From: Limanda limanda
Taxonomy: Eukaryota > Chordata > Actinopteri > Pleuronectiformes > Pleuronectidae
Direction of reading: 5' to 3'
Assembly (NCBI RefSeq): GCF_963576545.1
Contig: NC_083651.1
Span: 23,176,248-23,240,247, forward strand
Length of the DNA stretch: 64,000 nucleotides
Below the pieces are notes generated by a model, which worked only from the letters and a program-made list of their open reading frames with translations, did no database searches and was not told the origin of the DNA. Positions 27,055 through 61,046 of the stretch are shown in pieces; within the stretch, counting starts at the first letter, position 1, and the number at the start of each line of letters is the position of its first letter. The position numbers and the translations under genes were made by a program.

Positions 27055-27121
27055 CTGCGTAACGCGAGCCGAACGAACAAAACTTCATCTTCAGGTATTG
27101 TGCGTGAGGCTCAACGTGAAG
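27055..27121 (-). ncRNA. mir375: microRNA miR-375 precursor
   Basis: On the minus strand, 27081 down to 27060 reads TTTGTTCGTTCGGCTCGC followed by GTTA, the 22-base mature miR-375-3p in its zebrafish-type form. The 5' arm (about 27117-27096, containing GAGCCTCACGCACAA) pairs with it: GAGCC with GGCTC, ACG with CGT, ACAA with TTGT, leaving a short loop around 27085-27093. miR-375 is a pancreatic islet and endocrine regulator of insulin secretion. In mammals it sits between CRYBA2 and the next gene, exactly as here. Identity rests on the exact mature sequence, the fold and synteny. Confidence 0.97.
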
Positions 27122-27314
27122 CAAATACAGACATGGAAAAGAAAAGTCACAGAGGGTGAGATGAGGGTCCTGGAGACGGAGAGGGGGGGAGGGAGACGTA
27201 ACAGCTGGTTCCTCCTGGCGTCAGGGAACCTTTGGGAGAGGAAGATTCAGAAAAGTTAGGACCACAAGTCAAAGTAAAGACAGCGACTCTGAGGTAAAAA
27301 GGTATTTAACTTAC

Positions 27315-27430
27315 CTTGAGAGGATGCAAAGATATAGAAAAAGGTCAACGTGCGCAACCTTGGTCAGGTTTGGATCAGCTTTTACGCGCACTGAATGTGT
27401 GCTGCGTGTGACAGGTATACACCTTTTATA
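27315..27430 (-). promoter_or_regulatory. mir375: Putative pri-mir-375 promoter and first exon
   Basis: On the minus strand GGTATAAAAGG lies at 27422-27432, a near-ideal TATA box. A perfect donor, CTCAAG then GTAAGTTAA, follows at 27315/27314. This suggests transcription start near 27400 and a first exon of about 85 bases, with the hairpin about 195 bases into the first intron or a retained transcript. Upstream is a CAGGTG E-box (27612-27617). No coding exon explains these signals, so a miRNA host transcript is the simplest reading, by inference. Confidence 0.5.
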
Positions 27431-27532
27431 CCTCTACATGCTCCCTCTCTCTCTCTCTCCCTCTCTCTACCCCCCTCTCTTTCTCTCTCTCTCTATACCC
27501 ACCCCTCCTGCATGAAAACGGGTGAGGGGGGG

Positions 27533-27534
<2 letters not shown>

Positions 27535-27590
<56 letters not shown>
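27535..27590. repeat. (GA)n microsatellite
   Basis: About 28 GA units, preceded by a G run and by (CT)n patches at 27441-27493 on the same strand. Confidence 0.97.
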
Positions 27591-27592
<2 letters not shown>

Positions 27593-27665
27593 CCTCAGGG
27601 CGCGCACAGACACCTGTCGCACGGTGCGTTGCTCTGATCCAATATTGACATAGAGGGGGAGGGTG

Positions 27666-27674
27666 CGTGTGTGT

Positions 27675-27734
<60 letters not shown>
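27666..27734. repeat. (GT)n microsatellite
   Basis: About 34 GT units with one CT interruption. It is the left arm of a dinucleotide inverted pair with 27762-27801. Confidence 0.97.
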
Positions 27735-27735
<1 letters not shown>

Positions 27736-27760
27736 GGAGAAGCACTCTCTCCCTCTCTCG

Positions 27761-27761
<1 letters not shown>

Positions 27762-27801
<40 letters not shown>
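27762..27801. repeat. (CA)n microsatellite
   Basis: About 20 CA units, 27 bases after the (GT)n tract, so the two tracts are complementary on one strand. Confidence 0.97.
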
Positions 27802-27802
<1 letters not shown>

Positions 27803-30494
27803 GACTTTAAATTTGTCTCACCAGACCCTCTCCTCCATCCAAAGCGCCATCCCTCCTCCTCTCCTGTGCCAGGCAACGTGTCTGACCTTTGTGCCTGCGA
27901 GGAGAAAAAAGCCTCATTGTATCGTAGCTACCTGTCGACTCCATTTGTCCCATTCACCTCCTGCTGGGGCATCATTTCCATATCATCTACCTTGCAAATG
28001 ACTGGGCTGCTGGGAGGCTCTGACTCACCCGGCCTGCCCAGCAACTCTTTTTGGGGGTAAAGCTGTGGTATTATGTGGAGGGGAAATATTTGAGGTTAAA
28101 ACTTAATGATATACTGAGGAAAAATCAGCCTTGAGAAAAAACTGACCTATTCTGTAATTTAAAACAACTCTATAACGTTTTTTTGGTTGGAGCAAGACTA
28201 AAGTCTTTTTAAGAATGAGGACAATATACATGAATTTAATTATATGTCTCAGGTTGATGTTTGTAATTATTTAATTATTTAATCTTCAATTTAAAAGGAT
28301 CATTCCTCCAAATTGACACGTCAGGTTCATAAGCTGTGTTCGTAACACTATTTGTCTCTCCTTGTCTTTTGGGACTGTGCAGGAACTTGATTCAAGTTTG
28401 GGAAATGTTATCAGGTTTATTTTTAAATGATTTAAATGACAGAACCCCTGTACTTAGAAAACTCAGACCATGAAATAAACAAATTGAAGCATTTCCCAGG
28501 CAGAGGAGGGCTAAAGATCAGAGATGCATCATGGGAAATGTAGGATCCTGCTTTTGAAGCTGGAATAAAAAATACAAAAGATCCTCCTTTAGTTTGGCTA
28601 CTTTCTTTTAAATCTACCTCACAATCTTACAGCAGCACAATGCAAGAAAAAATAAATTAAGATAGAATATGAAGACAATCACTTGATTAGAATTGTTTTT
28701 ATTTTAGAAACCCATGTTAAATGTACTATAAATATATTATAAAATTGTTATTGCATCTTTTATTAGTGGTTTCTAAAATTGTTTTAGCAAGGTTTAGAAA
28801 TGTAAATAAGGATATCATTTGATTTAATAAAAATGTTCATTATTTCACATTTCATGACAGATATATCAAAACCAATAAAACGTCTGAGAAAACCGGAATA
28901 TTCATTTCAACCCTGTCACCCAATCTTTCAGAAATACACAAACAGAGCCTCAAGATTCAAATGAACAGTATTTGTGCACTTAAGGTAGTTAATAATTGTA
29001 TGATTCCTTAAAACCGGACTTTTATTTTAGCCGGGTCCATTTAAAGTTGGGTAAAATCATGAAGAGATTTCTTCACTTATAATCCACAGCTCACCTCTGC
29101 CATTTATCCCATATCCAGATCTACTGTACATCGAGTTAAGTACGATACACTATTAACAGTTGAGCATCATTTAGAATTAAATATGAAACAATGTTGAAAC
29201 AAGAAGTTTTTATTGAGTTCATTATACAAAAAAAGTCACTGCATCTTCTTTTAGGAAACTTATTGGCACGGAAAACCCAAACTATAAGCCTCTGTAGGAG
29301 AGGAAACTTCATATTTATCCATTGAATGAAGCAGAAAACCACAAACCGTTTTCACTGCATTCACATGAGGTCTAAATTCACTACAGTTGCAGCCTCAGGT
29401 CTGCAAAGTCTTTCCAAGGGGGAGGGGTCTAAGTGTAGGCAGTTCTTTCCTGTTTATCAACTTGTCTTTTGGAGAGAGTAAATAACCAGTGGGCAAACTT
29501 CTTCCACACTTGTTCTGTCAGCTCTTTGATCTGAGAGTCACCTGAGAAAGATTAATGCCTAAACTAAACTTCTTTTACTGAGCAGCGTGGACGGCAGTGG
29601 AGTTAATTGTGTCAGTTGTGAATCTGGCTGCAGTCAGATTTCTCCTGTTTTGGGATTCACAGTAATCAGAGGAAATAACCTGATCATACAGACAATAATC
29701 AAACTGATGGAAAAGGCTGAACTCCTGTGAAGCAGACGGTTCCGTCATGTTCTCAACGTGGTAAACCACACACCATCATTTCCATTGTTGACCTATAAAA
29801 TTCATAACTTTCAAAAAAAAAATTAAGTCAAGATTACAGTTTGTTATTGAAAACCCCGGCATCCATTAAAGTAACACGCTCAAGCCATTTAATCAACTTA
29901 GTACTGATGAGCTCGAACTGAAAAATGAAAGACTGTAACTAGCACAGATTAGTGTCTGTGATGTGGAAAATACAGCTTCAGCAACTCCGAAGTATTACAG
30001 ATGCTCAATTGTGTGCTATAAAAAAGAACAGAGCCCCAGATATTAACGGAGTATTATACAACCGTTAACAGGCATTTCCCATACACACCCTTATTTGTTC
30101 TGCCAAAATTTAGTGTAGTATTTCAGCAATTCTACACAAAGCACACAAAGGACTTGTGCGCTATTGAAAAAATCAAGTGTCAGTGGAAGAGGTGATCTTT
30201 GTCAAGGGAAAGACACCTGGACTGATACTTTGGTATATTTTCTAATTAACAAGATTAGTAATTAAAACACATTTTATCCTCAAATTGAAGCATTTTGCTG
30301 AATCTGGATTGAACCTGGTCAGACGTTCCCTCACCTGATCAGGTGTCAGGTCGGGTTTTGCGGCGGATGAATTGGAGGGAATCAGAAAAACACACATGTA
30401 AAGCAGCTTCTTTAAAGGACAGGATGGAACGACAGCATATTTTTACAGTAACGCGTCTGATCCCAAACATCTACGTCTGTTTGTGTAGGAACAG
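27802..30494. other. Intergenic region upstream of mir-375 and downstream of umps
   Basis: AT-rich sequence with no supported exon, RNA gene or clear transposon. Short open frames here have no family features. Confidence 0.55.
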
Positions 30495-30500
30495 TTTATT
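30495..30500 (-). promoter_or_regulatory. umps: Candidate polyadenylation signal of umps
   Basis: AATAAA on the minus strand, about 175 bases past the umps stop codon. It is the first canonical signal downstream. Confidence 0.5.
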
Positions 30501-30673
30501 TTGCATTTAAATGTGAAAGTGTACATATTGCTTCTATGGAAACAATCACGTGCACTCTGGTCTATGTGGACTATGTAAAAAAACAAACACTCCCAGGTCA
30601 TCTGCATAGCTAATTATTAGAGTTGTTATTTAAGTTTTAGAAGAGGCGTAATGATGACACGACTCCCAAGCTC

Positions 30674-33600
30674 CTATTGGCGGCTTCGACTCAGGCGCTT
30701 TGTGTAAGCATCCCAACCCGACTTTCTGTACGACTCGGCAGCTTTCAGCCTATCAGGAGCCTCCAGGACACCCCGTCCCACGATGATGATGTCAGAGGCT
30801 TTATTGTGGATAACTTCCTCTGGGGTGGAGTACTGCTGGCCCAACCCGTCACCTGTACGAGAAGAGAGACCCAGAGAGATGGGATGAATGACTGAAGAGG
30901 AGCAGAGAGCGAGGGACAGGTTGTTGGGCACTGGCAAGAAAATCCTGATTTGATTTATTGTGCCATAGCACCACCTACTGTTAAAGATGAGTCACAACAC
31001 AGAAACCAGAATTGTATGTCTGCCAACCAGTGTAGTTTCTGTCTTCATGCCAAGTTTCACTTTTTCGGAATTAACTTTACAATATCAACAATGTCGTTTA
31101 GACACTTATGGTGACTAGTTATACAAGATATATAAAACAACTCTGTTTCAAACTCCACTTTTCTACATATGTATTAACCTAGTAAGATTCAAACTACTTG
31201 TGTCATTCATGTGTGTGTGGTTTCTCATTGCAGTTAATGAATAAAGGATTATATCATATTAGATTATAATATTTAATACCAGTTTCAGGTATCTACAATT
31301 TCATTATGACTCGTCGAAATTTAAGTTGATGATATCTTCAACACCAGTGTTCAAACTTGATTTAAGGCATCTTGAATTGAAGTAAATTTAAGAAATGTTG
31401 CGCTTGGATTATGATTAGTCAGAATTACATTGTAGATATCTGAAACTTGAATTGTCATTATACTTAAGTTAAAGCGGTTTATAATACATATAGAACCAGC
31501 ATTGTGCAAGAAGTGAAGTGATGTATTTGTGGCATCAATGCAGGAGTTCACTGTTTCTTTTCTGATACTTGGAATGTAAATTACACTCAAATGAAACAGA
31601 AAGGTTGAAAAAATGAGTCAGTTCACCTCCAGCCTGCATCTGCACCCCGGGGGTCATGTGGATGAACTCCGGCCTGGTGCCCACCTTGGAGCCACAGATG
31701 AAGCCGATCACAAAGTCAGACTGCTCCTCCGCCATCTTCAGCTGCGAGCACAGAGAACAGAGTTAACCACCGACAACCTGTAGCTACTGGAGATGGTTAA
31801 CATACGGAGAAACACACGTACCACTGCCTTAGTGTATTCTCCAGTGGCCAGTGAGCCCTGGGAGCTCATCTGCGCTATGAGCAAACAGCCTCGGCCCAGA
31901 CTCTTTCCTACAGCACTCAGACCCTTCACCACACCGGGCCCCGGCACCGCATGAGCATTCACAATGTGGGACCAAGATGAGATCTGGTACAGACCACCTG
32001 GAAGACAGGGAAACACAAGCACACTGTAAAGCAACTTAAACATTAACAAAATAAAAGTTTTGTGAGATTTTCTGAATAAGCCTCATACAAATTCAGACTA
32101 AAATTCACTAGATCCTCTAACCTTGGTACTGATGCTTGACCGTGTTCCCAATGTCGGCAAATTTGCGGTCTTCAAAGATGAGGAAGTTGTGTTTCTCCGC
32201 CAATTCCTGCAGCTTCTGGCAGCAGTCCGCCGTGTAGTCCTGTCAGCAGACATGACACGGTGAGTGCATTTGTCTCCACAAAGTTCTCCTTTGCAACAGA
32301 GCGGTTCCACTCCTTTACCTCGAGGATGTCCACATGCGTCTTCAGCACGCAGATCTTGGGACCCAGAGAGTCGGCCAGCTGGAGAAGCTCCTGGTTGCTG
32401 GTCACGTCTGCCGACACGCAGAGGTTCGACCGCTTCTCCTCCATGAGCGTCAGCAGCTTGGAGGCCAGAGGGTGAATGTCTGCGGGAGGGAAAAGAGGGG
32501 AGAGTAGAGGTAGAGATTTATTTCCACAACAACATTTCTAGAACAATCATGGAGTGGGGGGGGGGGGGGGGGGGGCGCCTCGGTCGATCAGCAGGAGGCA
32601 GAATGTAATGTTTAAACTGTGCTGCCGAATGTGTTTTAGTTTACAGTATATCAATGCTTGCATCGGCCCTTATGGCTAAAAGCTCTCAAATATCCTGGTC
32701 TTTCCAAGCTGACATTGTGAGGAAAAAATTCATCTGACCCGTTGTCTCACTGCTGTGGCCTTGGCAAACAGGGAGTTTGCCACAATGGACGGACGCAGCA
32801 GATAGACACAGGAGGATTTCATGTCTTTTTTCATATTACGTTTTATGAAGCACCTCTTTGTATTGGTTCTGGCTTTTTTGAATTTGCGGCCAGTTGTTCC
32901 ATTTTGAGCCCCCTTGCTTGTTGTATAAACTCTGCAGAGCTTATTATTATAAAGACTCAAAAGCAACTCCAGTTTGAGAATTTCATTATTTCAAAATCTC
33001 AAGATGAATTTCCATCACAACATCTTTATCTTTCCTCTCTTTTTCATTCTGAGATGTTTGCATTTCTCCAGTTTTACGTCAAACACCATCAACACTCAAT
33101 CGCTGTGAAGTTTCCGGAAACTTTCACGCTGTATCTACAAGCACGAACAGTTCAGGAAAATGTCCAGAGCAACTGACAGGGACATTAATCTCAGGAAAAG
33201 GTCTGGAGTTCAGTGCAGGCCTGGAAGCAGCTTTAGTTACTTGGCAGCTTGGCTCTGTCTGCGTAGCTCAGCTCCAGCTTCTGCTCCACACATGGCTTCT
33301 TGGTGGCAGGAGCCTCATTGCCGTTCTCCTCCTTGGGCCTGGAAGGGGCAAGTGGCAAATGTCACTTTGGGACGGGCACGTCAACACGTCAAAAACACAA
33401 ACCTGCACATATGTGTCACTAAAAAGGGAAAAGCTGCACAACTGTACCTGAAAGTGTTGTTGTCCAGGATGAACTCGCGGACGCTCTGGGCCGTTTGGGC
33501 GTCGATGCGTTCGGCTGCCTGCAGCACGTTGAGCAGCTTGAACATGGAGATGATGGGATGGAGGTGGATTCCCCGAGACGCCAACATCTGCACGGCGCCT

Positions 33601-35167
33601 TGCTCTCTGTCCATGAGGACGATGGCGTCTGTCACCTTGACAGATCAAGCAAATATTAGAAAAATAACAGTCTCTTTACTTCTATCACTGGAACATCCCC
33701 ACCACTGTATTTGGATACTGAACCTTGAGTCCCTCTTCGTAGAGGACTTCAGAAGTCTCCATGATGCTGGTGCCGGTGGTCACGGTGTCCTCGATGATCA
33801 GACACGTGTCCCCCTCTTGATACGACCCCTCCACCATACGCCTGGTCCCTAGAAAAAGAAGAACACGAGGAAGCTTAGCAGTCTCTATTATGAACTCTGG
33901 TCACCTATCTAGCAGAGAACTACACACTGGACCTTTTAAAACCCGGGTCCATTGATTCTGTCCTTCCCTCTCAGCACCCACCGTAGTCCTTGGCCTCCTT
34001 TCGTCTGATGAGCATGGGCAGTTCATTCCTGGAGCAGATGATCGTGGCAATGGGCAGAGCCGTGTACGGGACCCCGCACACCGAGTCAAACTGGAGACCC
34101 TCTTCTTCCACTCGCTGGTAGATGAGACTCGACACCTGAGAGTAAAACAAGGTTTACAGCAACAAAAAGGTCAGAATGTAACCATCAAGGGACAAAGACA
34201 CAACTAATGTTACATCTTTCAAGGTCAAACACATTTCATGATCACGTTTAAAATCCATACACTGGATGTATTACGCTCAGACCTCACAGGGAAACAACCT
34301 CAACAACTACAAATCTGGTTCTTTACTGGAACCTTTTATTGGATTTCATGTACATTCTGATTATGGCAGGTTGAGCTTGATCATAAATACAGAGTTACCA
34401 GTTTATTGAGTCAGCTTGGACAATTTCTTGAATGTCAGTGCAATAGCCCTTTTCATTAGTATGTTTTATCTAAATTGTGGTTGTTTTTACCCTAAAATGG
34501 GCCATTTATACTTAAATACTTTATATTAACATTTAAAGCGGGTCCTCTGTACCGAGGCAGTAGCCCAGACTGGACAGACAAAACACCTTTTGAGTTTTTA
34601 AAACAACTGAAGGTACCACAGGTTCTCTTTCATGTTTAGAAAGGGAGGGTGGTGTGAGGGATCCAGCTGCAACGTGCAACTCCACCACTAGATGGCACTG
34701 AATTCTACACACTGAACCTTTAAAAAAGGCATATTAAGTCTTGCATTAACCAACAGCTGCAGAATCCTCCAAGTACATCTATTTATAAGTCTGTTTAGTA
34801 ATGAAGGTGTCATGGTTCCTGACCAGAGTTTTAACAGAAGTGCCCCAGCGTGTTGAGCTGGTAAACAACCACGTGGGCTCTAATTATAACTCCCAGGGCG
34901 GATATCAACACGGATGTAAGAACAGGTTTTCCTCAGGCAGCAGTGGAGCAGCAGCATGAGTCACGTTATGGAAACACGGTGTAAAGGCATGGAGGATCAT
35001 CAGGAGCACGTGTGTACCTGGTTCATGAGAGCCGGATGGGACACCAACACGCGCAGGTCGATGTAGATGGGCGTCATCATGCCGCTCTTCAGCTTGTACT
35101 GACCGAACTTCACCGCGTTCACATCGTGCAGCTTCAGGATCAGACTGTCGAGGCACGGGTTCGCCAT
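30674..35167 (-). CDS. umps: Uridine 5'-monophosphate synthase (ten exons, 487 aa)
   Basis: Exons on the minus strand: 35018..35167, 33982..34135, 33724..33848, 33448..33635, 33241..33338, 32319..32479, 32122..32239, 31822..31997, 31627..31741, 30674..30852. They total 1,464 nt and close in frame to 487 residues (human 480). The N-terminal half is orotate phosphoribosyltransferase: [13 protein letters not shown] near the start and the PRPP-binding loop [13 protein letters not shown] at about 117-129. The C-terminal half is OMP decarboxylase: catalytic Lys285 in KTHVDIL and Asp316, Lys318, Asp321 in [10 protein letters not shown], each four residues beyond its human counterpart. The phosphate site is GRG in [11 protein letters not shown]. 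The enzyme makes UMP from orotate and PRPP, the last two steps of pyrimidine synthesis in the cytosol. The linker (exon 5) is the most divergent part. Confidence 0.97.
31265..31480. repeat. Degenerate AT-rich inverted/tandem repeat in a umps intron
   Basis: The intron between exons 9 and 10 holds related words in both directions: AGTTTCAGGTATCTACAAT near 31283 and its partner ATTGTAGATATCTGAAACTT near 31430, with GATATCTTCAA and GCATCTTGAATTGAAG between. It resembles a fish repeat made of diverged GATATCT units. The family name is unknown to me. Confidence 0.4.
32556..32575. repeat. G homopolymer run
   Basis: Twenty consecutive G in a umps intron. Length may be affected by sequencing error. 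Similar C runs lie at 24618-24632, 36658-36674 and 62463-62480. Confidence 0.9.
34538..34723 (-). repeat. Interspersed repeat common in percomorph fish
   Basis: On the minus strand it reads TTTAAAGGTTCAGTGTGTAG...TGCCATCTAGTGGTGGAGTT...GAGAACCTGTGGTACC...CCAGTCTGGGCTACTG. I recognise this as a frequent percomorph interspersed element, with CATCTAGTGG and the GTCCAGTCTGGGCTACTG end. It lies in umps intron 1. A short related end (ACACACTGGACCTTTTAAAA) is at 33921-33942. Confidence 0.55.
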
Positions 35168-35595
35168 CTTCTCGTCTGTTGACAACAAGAGATCTCTCTC
35201 TCTCTCTGATTTCACTCTCTCTCTTACTCTCTCTCTCTAACTTGTGTCCCGAGCTTCGCTTCCACAGCTGCAGCAACAGTCTCAACACTTCCGCTCAGGT
35301 TATTTTCAGAATAAGAGATTTTTTGGAGGATGTCGACATACTGAAGTGAATATTTTATTCAGACCCCTAAGTCCGAGGTTTCCTGTAACTTAGCTTATTT
35401 AAACAATGTTTTAAAAAAATACATGGGAATAAGACAGAGAACAAAACAAGCCAGAACAAAAATAAGAAAGATTGCCCTAAAGAAAATATTAAACAAACAA
35501 ATCTATTTCATTAAACAGCTTTAATTTATTATGTGACAAGCATCAGACAGAAAAATGATAATGCCACTGAATTGTAAAGGAAGGGGGCGACAACC
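35168..35595 (-). other. umps 5' end and intergenic sequence toward fn1
   Basis: Just upstream of the umps ATG is a (CT)n-rich stretch (35192-35240), then AT-rich sequence. No TATA box is convincing. A reading frame extends upstream of the chosen ATG (35167) through this repeat, but MANPCLDSL at 35167 is the start that aligns with other UMPS N termini. Confidence 0.45.
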
Positions 35596-35676
35596 AAGAA
35601 GAAGAAGAAGAAGAAGAAGAAGAAGAAGAAGAAGAAGAAGAAGAAGAAGAAGAAGAAGAAGAAGAAGAAGAAGAAA
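35596..35676. repeat. (AAG)n microsatellite
   Basis: About 27 AAG units between umps and the fn1 3' end. Confidence 0.97.
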
Positions 35677-36725
35677 CGATGGCACGACCAATCCTTTGAC
35701 AGTTTTGCTTCAAAAATAACTCAAATTTTTAATTAATTAATCATCTCAACCAGTTGTGAAATCATTTATTCAAATTAACCAACTTCATCATTCATTTGGT
35801 TTGTTATCTAGTTTATACATAAATATTTTACGCCATTTATTCTGAAGGAGAGAAGCATACGTGATGTCACCTCCGGTATAAATCTTTTTTTTTTCCAGAA
35901 TAAAAGTTAACCCTGCAGATTTGTACAGTTTGTCCTCCTGATCCTTTAGCTGCTACGATATATTGATTAAGATCACGTCTTTAAAACACCTCTGTCCATT
36001 AGGACATTAGAATAGATGTGGCTGCCTCAGCTACGTTTCACAAGGAGGGCTCTGGGTTTGGAGTTCTCTGTTTGCCCTCCTGTCTGTGGTGCTGTGACAA
36101 AGTGAACCTTGATAGTCTGTATCACATGAGGTTAAAGGGCATGTTGTCATACACTGCAATCTGTTGCCTCCCATTGGGTATAAAGCTAAAATGTCTCTAC
36201 TGTATTTCAGGCGGTTTGGTTTGCATATACCAATGCATGTACCATGACCAATAGACTTTCCTCTGTTCACACAAAAATAACAATTCACTTATTATCTTCT
36301 CACCACTATGTTATATTTCCATTCTGTGCAATAACAAATAGATTTATACTCCTTAGTTTGTGTTTTGTTTGATTTTAAACTTGTTTTTCATATAAATTTG
36401 CTGACTTTCAGCAGTAGCCCCTCTAGTTTTGTTGCTTTCCTTGTAAGAGTAAGCTTCCTATTCTACTATATTTTATTAAATTGTGTAATTGGCCTTATTG
36501 AATCATTTCAAAGCTCAACCTGCTGCTTTGGGTGATGTTATACCATTAATAATTAAATTGATCGTTACCATTGACCCAGTAAATTGGTGACCATCAATGA
36601 CTTTATGTGATTACGAGTACTGTCTATATGCTCATTATGTCATAGGTGTGCATGAGCCCCCCCCCCCCCCCCCCTTTTTTTACCCTCCCAGAGAGAAAGA
36701 AAACCAAAAAGAATTGTCTTGGATT

Positions 36726-37838
36726 TTTATTAAAAAGATTAAATCCACAGTAGTTCAGAGTTTTGGCACCAACAATATAAAAAACATGTTAAATCAAAAA
36801 ATAAAGTGTACACCCCAAAATAGCATTGAACAAAATGCCTGAATAAAAAGGGATAAATAAAAAAATACAAACATTTATGTAATTAAAAATGCATTTCACT
36901 TGGAAATAATGGTGATTCTGTTTTTTCTTCCCCATTCATTTTTGAAGCAAGAGTCCAACTTTTGGTTAGTCAGCTTTGGCTCTATAGATTGTAGATGTGC
37001 TACAAGGCAATGCTTTTAAACACACACACTCAAAGGTAACAGTGCTAATCTCTTTAAGAAGGTTTGACGTTTTAATTTGTAAATCAGAGAGTTATTAATG
37101 ACCAGTTGTTCTGCTCATATCAAGAGAGACAGGACACTTCTACATCTGTAACCCCCTTCATTATAAAGAATACAAACTGACGGACGAATTTTATTGAGAA
37201 TCTGATCAACTGTCATGTCTGTCGAGGTCAAACGAGTTGAGACAGGATCTGTAACAATAGTTCCGGGCAACAAGGCATTATTATTACTACCTTAATGTCT
37301 TCTGCATTCACGTTAGTCACAAAAAGACTAAGAATAGATTGTGGGAAGTACATCAGATACTACAGTTATCATCAATAATGGTGGTTTGAAGTGGTGTGTT
37401 CCGTTTTGTTCAAAGGAAGAGAATTGTGATGGAATGTTCTGAAATCAAATGAAGTCAAGAAAGTACCAATGCAACAGTAAAAATACACAACAATACTGCA
37501 TCTGGAGTGTGTGTTTGTGTGTGTGTGGTGAGTTTGGGTTGGAGGTGACAAAGCAGCAGGACTTGTGTGCGCTGATACTTGTTTCATTTGATGAAGAAAA
37601 TCCATGTTTTTGGTGAAGAACATGAAAAGTTGTAAAGGTCTTTGAACAGGCACAGTGGTTGGTGTTGAAAAGTCTTTGTTAAGGCACTACAATTTAGTGG
37701 TGGTGGTGGTGGTGATGGTGATGGGGGGGCTTTCAGGCAAAGATCTAATGGAGAGGTCTTTACATGACGGAGCAGGAGGAGGCTTCCATCCTGAAAGGGG
37801 TCTCGCGTTTTCCTTATTCACTCACACTCCTCCCGGCT
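36726..37838 (-). other. fn1: 3' untranslated region of fn1 (extent inferred)
   Basis: Downstream of the fn1 stop codon, canonical AATAAA on the minus strand lies at 37190-37195 and 36726-36731, giving UTRs of about 0.65 or 1.1 kb. A (CA)n patch at 37507-37526 and (CCA)n at 37699-37713 lie inside. The 36.0-36.7 kb stretch beyond has no feature I can name, apart from a C run at 36658-36674. Confidence 0.5.
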
Positions 37839-60041
<22,203 letters not shown>

Positions 60042-60082
60042 CTGGGAGAGAGAGAGATAGAGAAATACAGACAGAGGTGTAA

Positions 60083-61043
60083 AGGCCAATTTATGCTTGT
60101 CCGTCTTTTCTAAAACGGACAGATAAGACCGACATATCCGTCGTGGAACGCCCTCTCCGAGCGCCTCGGACAGCTTTTCGTACACCTCTGATTTTTCTAA
60201 CTGTCCGTCTTTATTTCGGAGACCCCACGGACAGACATTGGCTGTGATTGGTCCGCGAACGACATCATTTCCCTACGACGTCATTTCTGGATTTCACATT
60301 TCCGGACCTCAAACTTCCTGCTTGACAATAAACCCAAACACAACTACGATTCTACGATTAATGTGACGTGTGTGTTAAGCCAGCGGAGTTGTCCGGCTGA
60401 CGGTGGCTCGTTAGAGCACTGACGGCATGTGTGCACGGTCACATACTGTTATAACGAGCTTTCAAAACGGCGCTAGCGGGCTAGCCACCCACCATGTTAA
60501 CTGCGGTGGTAACAGTGCAAAAACCCGCCGTCACGACTTTAATTCCACTTCTATCATGACACTGTTTCTATAATACCGTCAGGTTAGAAGCAAACACTGG
60601 GTAGTATTTAGTGTCGGGAGTCCCTGCCGAGTGTGTGTGGAAGCTGGGAGGGGAGCTAGCTAGCTCCGTCTAGCTTCAAGCTACACAGAGCTTTAAGCTG
60701 TGGAATTAGCAACAGAGTTCGGAAACAAGACCGGGGAACCGCTGCGCTAAGAAACAATAACATCAGCATTTTGACCCGCTGGGTGTCACTTTATTTAGTT
60801 CTGTTAGTTGCCATGGATCAGTGTGTGGGAGGCGAGTCGACAGAGGTAAACAGACACACGTGGGCTTCTTCTTCCCATAAATGGGGTAGGCTTCTCTGAG
60901 CTCGTCTTCCGTTGCGCCACCTATGGGTTTGGCGGTGAATTGTTTTCAACGTACAGTCGTCGGAGATGTTAAAATCAAAAAGACTCTCCGCTCTCCGTGC
61001 AACTCTCTCCGTGAAACGGATACGTAGAAGCATAATGGAGCCT
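60083..61043 (-). mobile_element. TIR transposon, non-autonomous (copy 3, 961 bp)
   Basis: Reverse-oriented full-length copy of the element at 44099-45082. The ends are AGGCCAATTTATGCTTGTCC on the left and, in reverse complement, AGGCTCCATTATGCTTCTAC on the right. TAA flanks both sides (60080-60082, 61044-61046). It lies 42 bases from the III-1 exon of fn1 on the intron side. No transposase frame. Confidence 0.85.
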
Positions 61044-61046
61044 TAA

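Larger units (their letters stand above)
20800..27055. other. Intergenic region between cryba2 promoter and mir-375
   Basis: No protein-coding exon is supported. It contains a LINE fragment, several (GT)n/(CA)n patches (22601-22679, 22955-22968, smaller ones at 23910-23930 and 24172-24187), a C run at 24618-24632, and a perfect hairpin at 23560-23600. The remainder is AT-rich unique sequence. Confidence 0.6.

Noticed and set aside
33160..33852. 230-aa plus-strand open frame
   Set aside because: It is antisense to umps exons 3-5, and its sequence shows no domain. The minus-strand exons are clear UMPS.
36658..36674. C homopolymer runs as possible functional G-quadruplex sites (also 24618 and 62463)
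   Set aside because: They are single mononucleotide runs, common in fish genomes and prone to sequencing error, with no link to a gene feature.
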